From an uncultured bacterium (GTDB lineage: Bacteria > Bdellovibrionota_C > UBA2361 > CAKMMH01): a DNA stretch of 12,300 nt. Within the stretch, counting starts at the first letter, position 1; every line of letters starts with the position of its first letter. Under the pieces are notes generated by a model, which saw only the letters and a list, made by a program, of their open reading frames with translations, was not told the DNA's origin and made no database searches. This document shows positions 1-8,095 of this stretch, piece after piece. Both the position numbers and the translations under genes were made by a program. Where the stretch lies: contig CAKMMH010000035.1 of assembly GCA_927798255.1 (NCBI GenBank), positions 1 to 12,300 on the forward strand. Reading direction: 5' to 3'.

Positions 1-1
1 T

Positions 2-385
2 TATCATTTTAAAAAAGCTTCTGATTATATAAGAATTAAAAATTCTTCATTTATGCAGAAATTATCTAAAGAGAAAAATATTCCATATATCGCAGGGAAA
101 GTTTGGACGACTGACGCACCTTATAGAGAAACTGAAAATAATGCAAAAAAGAGAAAAGATGAGGGCTGCATAGCTGTTGAAATGGAAGTAGCTGGAGTGC
201 AAGCAGTATGTGATTTTTATGGATTTGATTTTTACGATTTTTTAGTTACAGGTGATGTATTATACACAGACTCAAATATAAAATATGATAAACGTGGTTT
301 TTCAAAAGCAAATCATGATGTAGATAAATTTTTTATCGCACTTGAGCTTGTTAAAGGTTTAGACCTAAACAAAAAGAAGCAATAA
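2..385 (+). CDS. Nucleoside phosphorylase (PNP/UDP phosphorylase family), C-terminal part, cut by the window edge
   Basis: The reading frame is open from base 2, so the ATG at 53 is an internal methionine and not the start. The visible ~127 residues carry family hallmarks: a YHF segment at the edge, GKVWTTDAPYRET, then DEGCIAVEMEVAGVQAV, whose EME stretch matches the ribose-binding glutamate motif of the family, and VTGDVLYTD with an aspartate where the base/catalytic acid normally lies. Such enzymes cleave nucleosides with phosphate to a free base and ribose-1-phosphate in the cytoplasm, for salvage. The WTTDA-YRET wording resembles the uridine-phosphorylase-like branch, but substrate cannot be decided from the C-terminal half. 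It ends in a lysine-rich tail and TAA. The family call is solid; purine versus pyrimidine specificity is open. Confidence 0.85.
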   Translation, partial: YHFKKASDYIRIKNSSFMQKLSKEKNIPYIAGKVWTTDAPYRETENNAKKRKDEGCIAVEMEVAGVQAVCDFYGFDFYDFLVTGDVLYTDSNIKYDKRGFSKANHDVDKFFIALELVKGLDLNKKKQ

Positions 386-428
386 ATTCAATAAATAAAC
401 TCCTTATTATACTAATTTTTATAAGAAA

Positions 429-463
429 TGAAATAAAACTAAATTCTTTTGAATCTTATTTCA
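429..463 (+). terminator. Possible weak terminator hairpin after the nucleoside phosphorylase
   Basis: TGAAATAA (429-436) pairs with TTATTTCA (456-463), and a smaller ATTC/GAAT stem sits inside. The stem is almost all A/U and is followed by an A/T-rich run without a clean T-tract. In a region this AT-rich, such pairing may be chance. The rest of the 386-517 spacer shows nothing I can assign. Confidence 0.25.
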
Positions 464-517
464 ATATTTAAAATCCATTAAAATAAGAATAAAAATTATT
501 TATAAGGATAAAATTTC

Positions 518-919
518 ATAGATAATAACAATAATTGAAAGAAAGCTCAAAAATTAATATCAACATCTTTTATTTTCATAGTTTCATATACTCTTTTATC
601 TTGTTGTATACTCTTATCAACTATAATTCCAGCAGCTTTAAAAATACATCCAACTACAAATTATGGACACTATATGGAGTTAATATTCATCTTAACTGGA
701 TCGATAGGTATATTTATGATAATTCTAATACCAGTATGTTTATTTTTAAGTATTAAAGGTACATTAATATCGAGAAAAATTAAAAACGAAGGTAATGACC
801 AAAATGCAAAATTTACATATATTGTAGGTATAGGATGCTCTATAATTTCAACGGTATATTTTTTAATTATACTATCTATCTTAATAATTCCATTTTTAAG
901 AATAACACGATTTCATTAA
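518..919 (+). pseudogene. Decayed gene for a small multi-helix membrane protein
   Basis: Frame 2 is open from 539 to the TAA at 917-919 and encodes a coherent hydrophobic protein with about four predicted helices, two before and two after the methionine at 674. There is no ATG/GTG/TTG in frame near its 5' end. Upstream in the same frame is ATA at 518-520, nine bases after a good AAGGA (504-508), then GAT AAT AAC AAT AAT, then TGA at 536-538. One change in ATA (to ATG) and one in TGA (to CGA) would restore an N-terminus M-D-N-N-N-N-R-K-K. I infer that the start codon was lost and a nonsense mutation gained. An 81-residue two-helix product could still start at ATG 674, but I see no convincing ribosome binding site there. 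It lies tail to tail with the dCMP deaminase, 15 bases apart. I do not recognise the family. Confidence 0.6.
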
Positions 920-934
920 TCACTACTTTGCTAA

Positions 935-1546
935 TTATAAATGAGGAGATAAGAATTCCCTAACCTCTTCTCTCTCATCTTCTTTCCAAATACCAAAGTT
1001 GGCATTCTCTTTTGCTGCAAAAAAATCAATTGCAATAAGACGTTTAAAACTTATATTTAAATTACAAACCTCGACTCCTGCTTCTTTAAATTTATTAAGC
1101 GCTACATCATACTCATTTTCATTATAAAAATTTTTAAACACCACTCTTTTAATCTTATTTGCAATAATGTGTTTTGTGCAATCATTACAAGGAAAAATTG
1201 TAGCATAAAGCGTAGCGCCATCTGTTTCTCTTATACTATAAGAAATTGCATTTGTTTCTGAGTGCATTCCTCTACAAGTTTGAGGACGGGATTTGTCCAT
1301 ATAGTCTTTTCCTGTAATTTTTTCTTTTTCACACATTCCAAGCTCAAGACAACTTTTTAACCCACATGGCGCACCATTATAACCTGTGCCTATAATTCTA
1401 TTATCTTTTACTAGCACTGACCCCGCGTGAACTTTAAAACAACTTGCACGGCTTGCAATAGAAATTGCTATCTTTAAAAAATATTCATCCCAAGTAGGAC
1501 GCGCCTCTAAAGCACTTTCAGTTATAATTTTTATATATGAGTCCAT
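935..1546 (-). CDS. dCMP deaminase-like cytidine/deoxycytidylate deaminase
   Basis: The 203-residue protein has the zinc site of the cytidine deaminase fold: H95 and catalytic E97 in GMHSETNA, and C120/C123 in FPCNDC. Upstream are the dCMP-deaminase phrases RPTWDEYFLKIA (16-27), HAGSVLVKDNRIIGTGYNGAP (40-60) and a cysteine-containing insert (C61, C66, C72, C91) typical of the ComEB/dCMP group, where extra Cys/His often bind a second zinc. Expected reaction: dCMP to dUMP in the cytoplasm, feeding dTMP synthesis. Many bacterial members are about 150-170 residues. Here the extra length is a C-terminal extension ending EREEVREFLSPHL. The start is supported by AAGG about seven bases upstream. It is divergent from the gene at 1767 and convergent with the broken gene at 518-919. 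The family is secure; exact nucleotide specificity is inferred. Confidence 0.9.
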   Translation of the reverse strand: MDSYIKIITESALEARPTWDEYFLKIAISIASRASCFKVHAGSVLVKDNRIIGTGYNGAPCGLKSCLELGMCEKEKITGKDYMDKSRPQTCRGMHSETNAISYSIRETDGATLYATIFPCNDCTKHIIANKIKRVVFKNFYNENEYDVALNKFKEAGVEVCNLNISFKRLIAIDFFAAKENANFGIWKEDEREEVREFLSPHL

Positions 1547-1650
1547 ATTAAGCCTTATAATATTAAAAAAACTTTCTATATTTATAACATATCAAATTTA
1601 CTAATTTTTAATACTATTAATTTTAATTTTTACTTAATTTATAAAAATAA

Positions 1651-1679
1651 TTGTTAAAAATGATAAATTTTTGTATCAT
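1651..1679 (+). promoter_or_regulatory. Promoter candidate with a palindrome over the -10 box
   Basis: TTGTTA (1651-1656) and TATCAT (1674-1679) are separated by exactly 17 bases, matching four and five of six sigma-70 consensus positions. An 8-bp perfect inverted repeat, AAATGATA (1658-1665) and TATCATTT (1674-1681), covers the -10 box and could be an operator. It would start transcription near 1686 toward the gene at 1767. The rest of the 1547-1766 spacer is AT-rich until the composition change near 1690. Confidence 0.45.
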
Positions 1680-1698
1680 TTAAAAATCGTTTTTAAAA

Positions 1699-1727
1699 TG
1701 GAGCTTTAACTGGCTCCAGGGTTTTTT
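1699..1727 (+). terminator. Leader terminator / attenuator-like hairpin
   Basis: TGGAGC (1699-1704) pairs with GCTCCA (1713-1718) across an 8-base loop, followed by GGG and six T's (1722-1727). This is the form of an intrinsic terminator, yet no rightward gene ends just before it. It lies about a dozen bases after the predicted start of transcription and some 40 bases before the gene at 1767, so it would cut transcription inside the leader. It could instead be the end of a lost upstream gene brought in with the inserted patch. Confidence 0.5.
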
Positions 1728-1740
1728 CGAGTTTCACAAG

Positions 1741-1764
1741 GAGAGGTGAGAAAAGAGAGGTGAG
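1741..1764 (+). repeat. Duplicated Shine-Dalgarno element
   Basis: GAGAGGTGAG occurs twice (1741-1750 and 1755-1764) separated by AAAA. Both copies resemble the AGGAGGTGA complement of 16S rRNA, and the first is preceded by AAGG (1738-1741). The second copy ends two bases before the ATG at 1767 and decides that start. Confidence 0.7.
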
Positions 1765-1766
1765 AT

Positions 1767-2048
1767 ATGACGTCTCTATCGGAATTTGGCACCATGGTAT
1801 GCTCCGTGATCATCGCGGTCTTACTCGGACTTCTTCTCTTGAATGACCGTTTTTCAGGAGGTGACCTTGACCGGTACCTTCATGCTCGAAAAGAGCTTGA
1901 TGGGATTCACCCTGGCGACCCTTATTACACGAAGGTCGCACAAGAATGCAAGCCTGGCTTGAGATACTATATCATTAAATATCTCTTGTTTGCGCTCATA
2001 GGAATCTCAGCATTAGGGGGAATGTATTATTTTTCCCCAATGCAATAG
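1767..2048 (+). CDS. Small two-helix membrane protein of unknown function
   Basis: A 93-residue protein. Helix 1 spans roughly residues 9-26 (TMVCSVIIAVLLGLLLLND), followed by a polar loop of about 40 residues (DLDRYLHARKELDG, then HPGDPYYTKVAQECKPG), and helix 2 spans about 69-88 (IIKYLLFALIGISALGG). The start is set by a strong, duplicated ribosome binding site. Codon use and base composition are much richer in G/C than in flanking genes, so it looks acquired. It is followed after 12 bases by a look-alike gene with the same two-helix plan, now broken. I recognise no family. The hairpin topology would fit many small accessory or regulatory membrane proteins, and no function is assigned. That it is a real gene rests on the ribosome binding site, composition and operon-like spacing. 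Confidence 0.65.
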   Translation: MTSLSEFGTMVCSVIIAVLLGLLLLNDRFSGGDLDRYLHARKELDGIHPGDPYYTKVAQECKPGLRYYIIKYLLFALIGISALGGMYYFSPMQ

Positions 2049-2060
2049 AGAAAGGAAAAT

Positions 2061-2348
2061 ATGGTTACTTACGAGATGTGATCGGACTTGCGTTAACAAT
2101 TTCCGTCATAACATTCCTTCTTGTAATCAATGAAGGAACAGTGGATTCGAGACAGTTGCGCAAGGCAAAATGCAACTACAAGGAGCATTTAAAAAACTAA
2201 AGCCGGATAAAGCACATAACGGTTATTTACAATCGATTTATGTGCGCGCCCTCCCACCGAGAAGGTTTTACGTAAAACGCTACTTCCTCTATTGTTATTT
2301 ATTGGAGGAATGGCAGCCCTTGCATGGCTCGTCTTTAGCGTTCAGTAA
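2061..2348 (+). pseudogene. Frameshifted paralogue of the preceding two-helix membrane protein
   Basis: AAAGGA (2051-2056) precedes ATG 2061, but that frame stops at TGA 2079-2081. Reading on through three frames recovers one sensible protein. Frame 2 from about 2069 gives LRDVIGLALTISVITFLLV then EGTVDSRQLRKAK. Frame 1 from about 2167 gives MQLQGAFKKLKPDKAHNGYL then QSIYVRALPP. Frame 3 from 2259 gives EKVLRKTLLPLLLFIGGMAA then LAWLVFSVQ, ending at TAA 2346-2348. The plan of helix, polar loop with DxR...KA...L..L.PD....Y, and helix mirrors the gene at 1767-2048, so they appear to be tandem duplicates. At least three shifts are needed, which argues for decay, although sequencing error in a difficult region is possible. 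Composition is foreign-looking like its neighbour's. Confidence 0.6.
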
Positions 2349-2360
2349 AATACAAATGTC

Positions 2361-2400
2361 AAGAAAGGTAGCAACTTTGTTCGCTGCCTTTCTTTATTTT
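2361..2400 (+). terminator. Intrinsic terminator closing the inserted patch
   Basis: AAGAAAGGTAGC (2361-2372) pairs with GCTGCCTTTCTT (2383-2394) as a 12-bp stem with one G-U pair and a 10-base loop, followed by a T-rich tract to 2400. The tract abuts the stop codon of the leftward DUF2207 gene (2400-2402). The same hairpin might weakly serve the leftward operon, though its T-run on that strand is poor. Confidence 0.8.
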
Positions 2401-4109
2401 TACCAACTACTGCTTCCACCACCACCATGACCACCACCAGAGAAACCACCACTTGCACCATGAATACTGCTAGAATGATTTCTAGGAGAAGGAATCGGCT
2501 TTAAACTTGTGCTTAAACTTCTAACACTTGAATTAATTGACCTATTAAATGATGTAAAATTATTATTTCCCTCATACCATGAAGGAAGAGAAATCATTAA
2601 CTTTTGCATCTTATTTAAAAACTCATTTGTAACTCCTGCAGCAACTGCATAAGGTAAAACTTTACTACAATAATTAACTTCATTTTTCATTAAAACTTCT
2701 ATTTGAGGATTTTCTACCTTTCTTAAAAACATCTCAAATCCCTTAACTTCAGAAAAAAGCTTATTTCCATAATCTGTTTTTTTATACATAAACTTACTTG
2801 TAATTATTAAAATGATAAATATTACACCTAATATTAATACATGCAGAAAAGAAATATTTAAAACGAAAAATGCTAAAAAAGGAATTATAAAGAGCATCGT
2901 TAACATTGTATTTCTCGCGATTATAGAAGATTTTGTATATATTCCTTTAACTTCCGCATCTTTTTTTATTTCATTATATATTGTATCTAGAGTAACTTCA
3001 TTAGAAGGGAAGCAAGTATTATTATTTAACATTTGCATTTCTTTTTGTTTTCTTTCACTTTCTAATGCGCCAAGTGATGTCTGAGCTTTTCCTCCCTTAA
3101 ACAATAAATTAAAAAGTTTTGTTTCATAAATATTATCTGTAACTAAATCTTTCATCTTTATTAAATATGTATCATTATTTTCTTCTTTAATTTTTATAAA
3201 ACCTTTTGATGCCCAGTAAAAAATAAGAGAAATAACTTCATTAGGACTAGATCTATCATCTAATAAAAATCCAAATTTACATGGATCCATATTTTCTGGT
3301 GGGTAATATTTTGCAGGAATCGCTATATAATCATCTTTTCCAAATTTTAGCCATGCTAAAAAAATTGCAAATAAAGAACCAAACAACAATATTAATGCAT
3401 CTTTAGCTCTTTTTATATAAAAAAGGATTTTCTCTAAAAAAGTAGGTTCTTTAAATAATCCCTTATTAAAGTCCATAAAGAATGATATTCCTTGCCCTGG
3501 GACAAGCATGTTGTTATAAAAAAAAGATATATTATCTCCACTAAGAAAATAATCTAAATATTGTTGCGTACTTCCATATGACCCAACATAAAAATAAGGA
3601 ATATTATTTGTTATATCAAAAGGAAAAGTTATTTTAAAATTTACTTTATGAATATTAGTTTGATGATCATTTCCTGTTATATTCCATTTTATTAAATCTT
3701 TATCATTAAAAAAATCTATCACCCCATATGCATTATAACGAATTGTATATTTTTGATAAGAATCAACGAATCTATTTGCACTTCCTATCTTAAATACAAT
3801 ATTTCCATTTTCGCTATATTGACTAAAAGGTTCCGTTTGGTTATTCCTTAAGATTTGAACATCATATATTTTAAGTGATGATATCTTTGTCCCATTTACT
3901 ATATAATCAAGAGGAATCCACCTTATTAGCCCGTATCTTGGTTTAGAAAAAGTAACATAAAAATCTTCTGTAACTTCAATCGTGGAATCTTTATTTACAT
4001 TAATATTGACACTAAGTTCATTAATTTCATAAAATTCGGCATACGAAAGACTTGATACTAAAAAAATAGGTAAAACGAAAATTAACAATAAATTTAAAAA
4101 TCTTTTCAT
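2400..4109 (-). CDS. DUF2207-family membrane protein
   Basis: A 569-residue protein. A signal peptide is visible at 1-24 (hydrophobic core LLLIFVLPIFLV, ending SYA). The following ~200 residues form a beta-rich extracytoplasmic domain with the DUF2207 theme: INV..DSTIEVTEDFYVTF, YGLIRWIP, YTIRYNAYGVIDF. A membrane helix lies near 238-256, then a cytoplasmic winged-helix-like part (DDRSSPNEVISLIFYWASKGFIKI, 284-307), and a helix pair near 400-441. The C-terminus is the characteristic glycine-rich tail GGFSGGGHGGGGSSSW (554-569). Function of the family is unknown; it is thought to sit in the cell envelope. Its ATG overlaps the hemW stop codon by four bases (ATGA), so it is very likely translationally coupled to hemW in the secA-hemW transcript. 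Confidence 0.88.
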   Translation of the reverse strand: MKRFLNLLLIFVLPIFLVSSLSYAEFYEINELSVNINVNKDSTIEVTEDFYVTFSKPRYGLIRWIPLDYIVNGTKISSLKIYDVQILRNNQTEPFSQYSENGNIVFKIGSANRFVDSYQKYTIRYNAYGVIDFFNDKDLIKWNITGNDHQTNIHKVNFKITFPFDITNNIPYFYVGSYGSTQQYLDYFLSGDNISFFYNNMLVPGQGISFFMDFNKGLFKEPTFLEKILFYIKRAKDALILLFGSLFAIFLAWLKFGKDDYIAIPAKYYPPENMDPCKFGFLLDDRSSPNEVISLIFYWASKGFIKIKEENNDTYLIKMKDLVTDNIYETKLFNLLFKGGKAQTSLGALESERKQKEMQMLNNNTCFPSNEVTLDTIYNEIKKDAEVKGIYTKSSIIARNTMLTMLFIIPFLAFFVLNISFLHVLILGVIFIILIITSKFMYKKTDYGNKLFSEVKGFEMFLRKVENPQIEVLMKNEVNYCSKVLPYAVAAGVTNEFLNKMQKLMISLPSWYEGNNNFTSFNRSINSSVRSLSTSLKPIPSPRNHSSSIHGASGGFSGGGHGGGGSSSW

Positions 4110-5281
4110 AAAAATTCCTCTATTATAGAGTTTGAAAGCAAAACCTTATCTTCATTAATACAAACTCTATCTTTCGTAACATTAATTAAGTTTTCTTTTT
4201 CTAATTTTAAAACAACATCACTATAAAGCGCTAGAAAGTTTTTATGAAATATTTTTTCAAATTCTTTAAATGAAACTCCATTTTTCTTTCTTAACCCCAT
4301 CATTATATATTCAAACATTGTTGTCTTTAAATCATTTTCTTCATAATATGAATATAATTTTTCTATTTCATTACTATTAATTATATTTATATAATCCTTA
4401 TAAGACCTAACATTAGCATATCTAACATTACCTGTAGGAAAATTATTATTATTATATTTTAAATATCCGCTATACGCGCTAGCCCCTAGTCCTAAAAAAT
4501 CCTTACTTTCCCAATATGCTAAATTATGTTTTGATTCAAATCCAAATTTTGAATAATTACTTATTTCATATCTTGTAAATCCAAAATCCTTAAGTGTATT
4601 ACTTATTTCATTATCCATTTTTACAAAAAGAGTATCTCCTACTTCTTTAATTTTTCCTTCTTCTCTTAATTTATAAAATGCTGTCTTTTCTTCAATAATT
4701 AAAGAATAATAAGAAATATGAGAAACGTCCAAATTTTTAATAATTTCTAAATCATGTTTAATATCATTAAGTGTTTGACTAGGAATACCATAAATTAAAT
4801 CAAGACTTATATTTTTAAATCCCGCATCCTTTATTAACCCTATACTTTCAAAAGTATCATTTACACCATGAGCTCGGCCTAAAAATTTTAAAATTTCATT
4901 ATTAAAACTTTGCACTCCAAGACTTATTCTATTTATTCCAAGCTCTTTATATCCCAACAATTTTTCTTTTGTTAAAGTTCTAGGATTTGCTTCAAGTGTA
5001 ATTTCAATATTATCTTCTAATTTAAAATTTTCTTTTACTATATTTATAAAATCATTGTAAAAAAACGGCTCAATTAAAGATGGTGTTCCACCTCCAAAAT
5101 AAATACTAGAAATCCTCCTATCCTTCCAAATAAGTTTTTGTGATTGAAATAAAAAATCATTTATTAAAGATTTAAAGTATTCTTTTTTAGGAAAATTCCT
5201 TACACAAACAGAGTAAAAATCACAATATTTGCATTTTGATAAACAAAACGGAATATGAATATAAAGTGCAAAAGGTTTCAT
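4106..5281 (-). CDS. hemW: HemW, radical SAM heme chaperone (coproporphyrinogen oxidase-like)
   Basis: A 391-residue radical SAM protein. C13, C17 and C20 in PFCLSKCKYCDFY form the CxxxCxxC [4Fe-4S] site. GGGTPS (about 104-109) is the SAM-binding glycine motif. RISLGVQSFN and DLIYGIPSQT are further HemN/HemW signatures. The HNLAYW motif (HNxxYW) is the heme-binding element that marks HemW, as opposed to true oxygen-independent coproporphyrinogen III oxidase HemN. The protein also lacks the N-terminal extension of HemN. Expected role: cytoplasmic heme transfer to hemoproteins such as respiratory enzymes. Length fits the family. It starts 24 bases after secA with no clear Shine-Dalgarno, and its end overlaps the DUF2207 start by four bases. 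Confidence 0.92.
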   Translation of the reverse strand: MKPFALYIHIPFCLSKCKYCDFYSVCVRNFPKKEYFKSLINDFLFQSQKLIWKDRRISSIYFGGGTPSLIEPFFYNDFINIVKENFKLEDNIEITLEANPRTLTKEKLLGYKELGINRISLGVQSFNNEILKFLGRAHGVNDTFESIGLIKDAGFKNISLDLIYGIPSQTLNDIKHDLEIIKNLDVSHISYYSLIIEEKTAFYKLREEGKIKEVGDTLFVKMDNEISNTLKDFGFTRYEISNYSKFGFESKHNLAYWESKDFLGLGASAYSGYLKYNNNNFPTGNVRYANVRSYKDYINIINSNEIEKLYSYYEENDLKTTMFEYIMMGLRKKNGVSFKEFEKIFHKNFLALYSDVVLKLEKENLINVTKDRVCINEDKVLLSNSIIEEFL

Positions 5282-5305
5282 GATTTAATTATTATAAACC
5301 ATTTC

Positions 5306-8008
5306 TTATTTTTTATTCTTTCTTCTTATTTTCCTTAACTCATCTCTTTTAGCTTTGCCAAATTTTGGAAATTTTTCATCATCATCTTCTTCATTATTTG
5401 AATTCATTCTCATAACCTCTTCTATCCTTTCTCGTCTTGCTTGCTCAGCTTCAATTTCAGCTATAAGGACAGCTGGATCAGGCACTTCATACATATATAA
5501 TCTTCTTATCAATGTTTCTCTTAAATTTGCTATTAATGCTTTAAATAATAAAAATCCTTCCTTTTGATATTCATGTAAAGGATTTAATTGCCCGTAACCT
5601 CTTAACCCAATACCTTCTCTTAAATCGTCCATTGCTTGAAGATGCTCATTCCAGAAATGATCTAGAAGTTCTAAAAGGGTATCTTGTTCAACTGTTTCAA
5701 AGGAAAGCTCTTTATTATCAGACTCTGAAATTCTTATATTTAAACTTTCACCATCAGATGTTTTTAAATTTTCTAACACTTTGAATTTTTCATTTAATAT
5801 GGCAACTCTATCTAAATAAATTGCTTTTGCTTTATTTCTTATATCATCAAAGAGTCCTTGAAGATCTAAGTCTTTGTTAAGTTCAAATTTTTGATTAAAT
5901 AAAAATTCTATTCTTTTTGATAATTCATCATAATTAATAGTAGGATTTTTCTTAGTAATATCATCAAAACTATTTTGGATTGAATCTTCAATTAAGTCAT
6001 CAATCATTCCAAAAATTTCTTCTCTAATATCATCATTAAATAATATCTTAGAACGAAGATTATATATAACTTGCCTTTGCTTATTCATCACATCATCATA
6101 TTCAGTAATATGTTTTCTAGCATCAAAATGAATACGCTCAACTTTTTGTTGTGTCCCCTCTATTTGCCTACTTAAAATCCTACCATCCATTGCAAGCCCC
6201 TCAGTCCAACCAAGACGAGACATGAATGCTTGAATTTTTTCACCACCAAAACGCTTCATTAAATCATCTGAAAGTGACACATAGAACCTACTAACACCTG
6301 GGTCACCTTGACGTCCCGCACGACCTCTAAGCTGATTATCAATTCTTCTTGACTCGTGACGCTCAGTACCCATAATAAATAAGCCACCTGCTTTTTTAAC
6401 CTTCTCTTTTTCTTCTTCGCAAATTACTTTAAACTCTTCTAACGCTGCCTTAAAACTAGGATCTTCCTTATCCCTAGTTCCTGCTTTTTCCATTGCTAAA
6501 AATTCAGGATTTCCTCCAAGCATAATATCTGTTCCACGGCCTGCCATATTAGTAGAAATTGTAACTGCGCCAAAACGTCCTGCTTGTGCAACGATTTCTG
6601 CTTCTTTTTCATGATGTTTTGCATTTAATACTTTATGCTCTATTCCCTTATCTTTAAGCATCTTAGAAATCGTTTCGCTTTGCTCAATTGTGATTGTACC
6701 AACAAGAATTGGTTGTCCAGTTTTATGAATTTCTTGAATATCATCTACTACTGCATTATATTTTTCTTCCCTTGTCCTATAAATAACATCACTTTGATCA
6801 TCTCTTATAAGAGGCATATTTGTAGGAATCGTTACAACATTTAATCTATAAATTTCCTTAAATTCCATCGCCTCTGTGTCTGCTGTACCTGTCATACCAG
6901 AAAGCTTTTCATACATTCTAAATAAATTTTGGAAAGTAATTGTTGCAAGTGTTTGATTCTCTCTTCTAACAGGCACTCCTTCTTTTGCTTCGACTGCTTG
7001 GTGAAGTCCATTTGACCAGCGACGCCCTGGCATTAAACGTCCTGTAAATTCATCTACAATTATTACCTCACCATCTTTTACAACATAATCACTATCACGC
7101 TTCATTGTTAAATGCGCACGAAGTGCCTGGCCTACATGATGTACGATATCTATATTCTTAGGATCATATAAATTATCAAGGGAAAGAAGCTCCTCAACAT
7201 GTTTTATACCATCTTCAGTAAGCGTTGGCGTTTTTGATTGAAGGTCAATTTTATAATCTTTTTCTCCGTTTAACTTAGGTATAATCATATTAATTGATAT
7301 ATAAAGTTCTGTCGAATCTTCAGCAGGTCCTGAAATAATCAGAGGAGTTCTAGCTTCATCAATTAAGATTGAGTCGACCTCGTCGACTATTGCGTAAAAA
7401 TGCCCTCTTTGCATAAGATCATCTTTACTAAATTTCATATTATCTCTTAAATAATCAAAACCAAATTCGTTGTTTTGACCATAAGTAATATCACATTTAT
7501 AGGCTTCTCTTTTGGCATCTTCATCCATTCCACTATAAACACAGCCAACAGTTAGCCCTAAAAACCTATAAATTCTTCCCATCCATTCAGTATCACGTTT
7601 AGCAAGATAATCATTAACTGTAACAACATGAACACCTTTTCCCGGAAGTGCATTTAAGTATGCAGCAAGTGTTGCAACAAGGGTTTTACCTTCACCAGTT
7701 TTCATTTCAGCAATTGCTCCGCTATGAAGCACTGCGCCACCTATTAATTGAACATCAAAATGTCTAAGCCCGATTGTTCTTTTTGAAGCTTCTCTTACTA
7801 CGGCAAAAGCCTCAGCTTCAATATCATTTAATGTTTCACCTTTAGCTAACCTTTCTTTAAAAATTCTAGTCTGATCCTTTAATTCTTCATCAGACATTTT
7901 TTCATATTTTGGTTCTAATGAATTAACTTTTTCAACAAGAGGTTTAAAAGATTTAACTATTCTATCGTTTCTTGTACCTAATATTTTTCTTAAAATTCCA
8001 AATGACAT
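5306..8008 (-). CDS. secA: SecA, protein translocase ATPase
   Basis: A 900-residue preprotein translocase motor that drives export through SecYEG. Walker A is MKTGEGKT (102-109), Walker [15 protein letters not shown] (207-220). The nucleotide-binding domain 1 phrases [13 protein letters not shown] and [16 protein letters not shown] are present, as are [50 protein letters not shown] and the NBD2 arginine-rich [21 protein letters not shown]. The helical scaffold and wing domain follows. The C-terminus ends in a basic [19 protein letters not shown] and lacks the CxCxSGx8C(C/H) zinc tail that binds SecB and lipid in many proteobacteria. AGGTG at 8020-8024 lies 11 bases upstream of the ATG. Sequence flavour ([30 protein letters not shown]) recalls delta-proteobacterial SecA, as a judgement from memory only. 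First gene of a leftward group with hemW. Confidence 0.98.
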   Translation of the reverse strand: MSFGILRKILGTRNDRIVKSFKPLVEKVNSLEPKYEKMSDEELKDQTRIFKERLAKGETLNDIEAEAFAVVREASKRTIGLRHFDVQLIGGAVLHSGAIAEMKTGEGKTLVATLAAYLNALPGKGVHVVTVNDYLAKRDTEWMGRIYRFLGLTVGCVYSGMDEDAKREAYKCDITYGQNNEFGFDYLRDNMKFSKDDLMQRGHFYAIVDEVDSILIDEARTPLIISGPAEDSTELYISINMIIPKLNGEKDYKIDLQSKTPTLTEDGIKHVEELLSLDNLYDPKNIDIVHHVGQALRAHLTMKRDSDYVVKDGEVIIVDEFTGRLMPGRRWSNGLHQAVEAKEGVPVRRENQTLATITFQNLFRMYEKLSGMTGTADTEAMEFKEIYRLNVVTIPTNMPLIRDDQSDVIYRTREEKYNAVVDDIQEIHKTGQPILVGTITIEQSETISKMLKDKGIEHKVLNAKHHEKEAEIVAQAGRFGAVTISTNMAGRGTDIMLGGNPEFLAMEKAGTRDKEDPSFKAALEEFKVICEEEKEKVKKAGGLFIMGTERHESRRIDNQLRGRAGRQGDPGVSRFYVSLSDDLMKRFGGEKIQAFMSRLGWTEGLAMDGRILSRQIEGTQQKVERIHFDARKHITEYDDVMNKQRQVIYNLRSKILFNDDIREEIFGMIDDLIEDSIQNSFDDITKKNPTINYDELSKRIEFLFNQKFELNKDLDLQGLFDDIRNKAKAIYLDRVAILNEKFKVLENLKTSDGESLNIRISESDNKELSFETVEQDTLLELLDHFWNEHLQAMDDLREGIGLRGYGQLNPLHEYQKEGFLLFKALIANLRETLIRRLYMYEVPDPAVLIAEIEAEQARRERIEEVMRMNSNNEEDDDEKFPKFGKAKRDELRKIRRKNKK

Positions 8009-8069
8009 AAATATTTAAACACCTAATAATATATAAAAACTAAAAGCTAAAATTGACCTAAGTTCTTAG

Positions 8070-8095
8070 ATTATAAACCCATTTTAGTTTATCAA
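8070..8095 (-). promoter_or_regulatory. Candidate secA promoter
   Basis: On the minus strand a perfect TATAAT (plus-strand 8070-8075) lies about 60 bases before the secA ATG. TTGATA (8090-8095) matches the -35 consensus at five of six positions, but the 14-base spacing is short; a 17-base spacing gives only TTTTTG. The -10 box is believable and the -35 uncertain. Nothing else is seen in 8009-8257. Confidence 0.35.

Noticed and set aside
535..756. A 73-codon frame starting at TTG 535
   Set aside because: It overlaps the coherent hydrophobic frame 2 (539-919), starts right after a stop, and has poor composition; taken as a shadow of the decayed membrane protein.
2170..2430. An 86-codon + frame running into the DUF2207 gene
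   Set aside because: Only its middle (about 2170-2255) is protein-like, as part of the frameshifted paralogue. The rest crosses a terminator and the opposite-strand Gly-rich tail, giving a run of prolines.
2812..3084. Plus-strand open frame inside the DUF2207 gene
   Set aside because: Antisense shadow of a well-supported gene with no ribosome binding site. Similar frames at 5355-5567 and 6635-6844 inside secA, and 11793-11975 inside ilvE, were dropped for the same reason.
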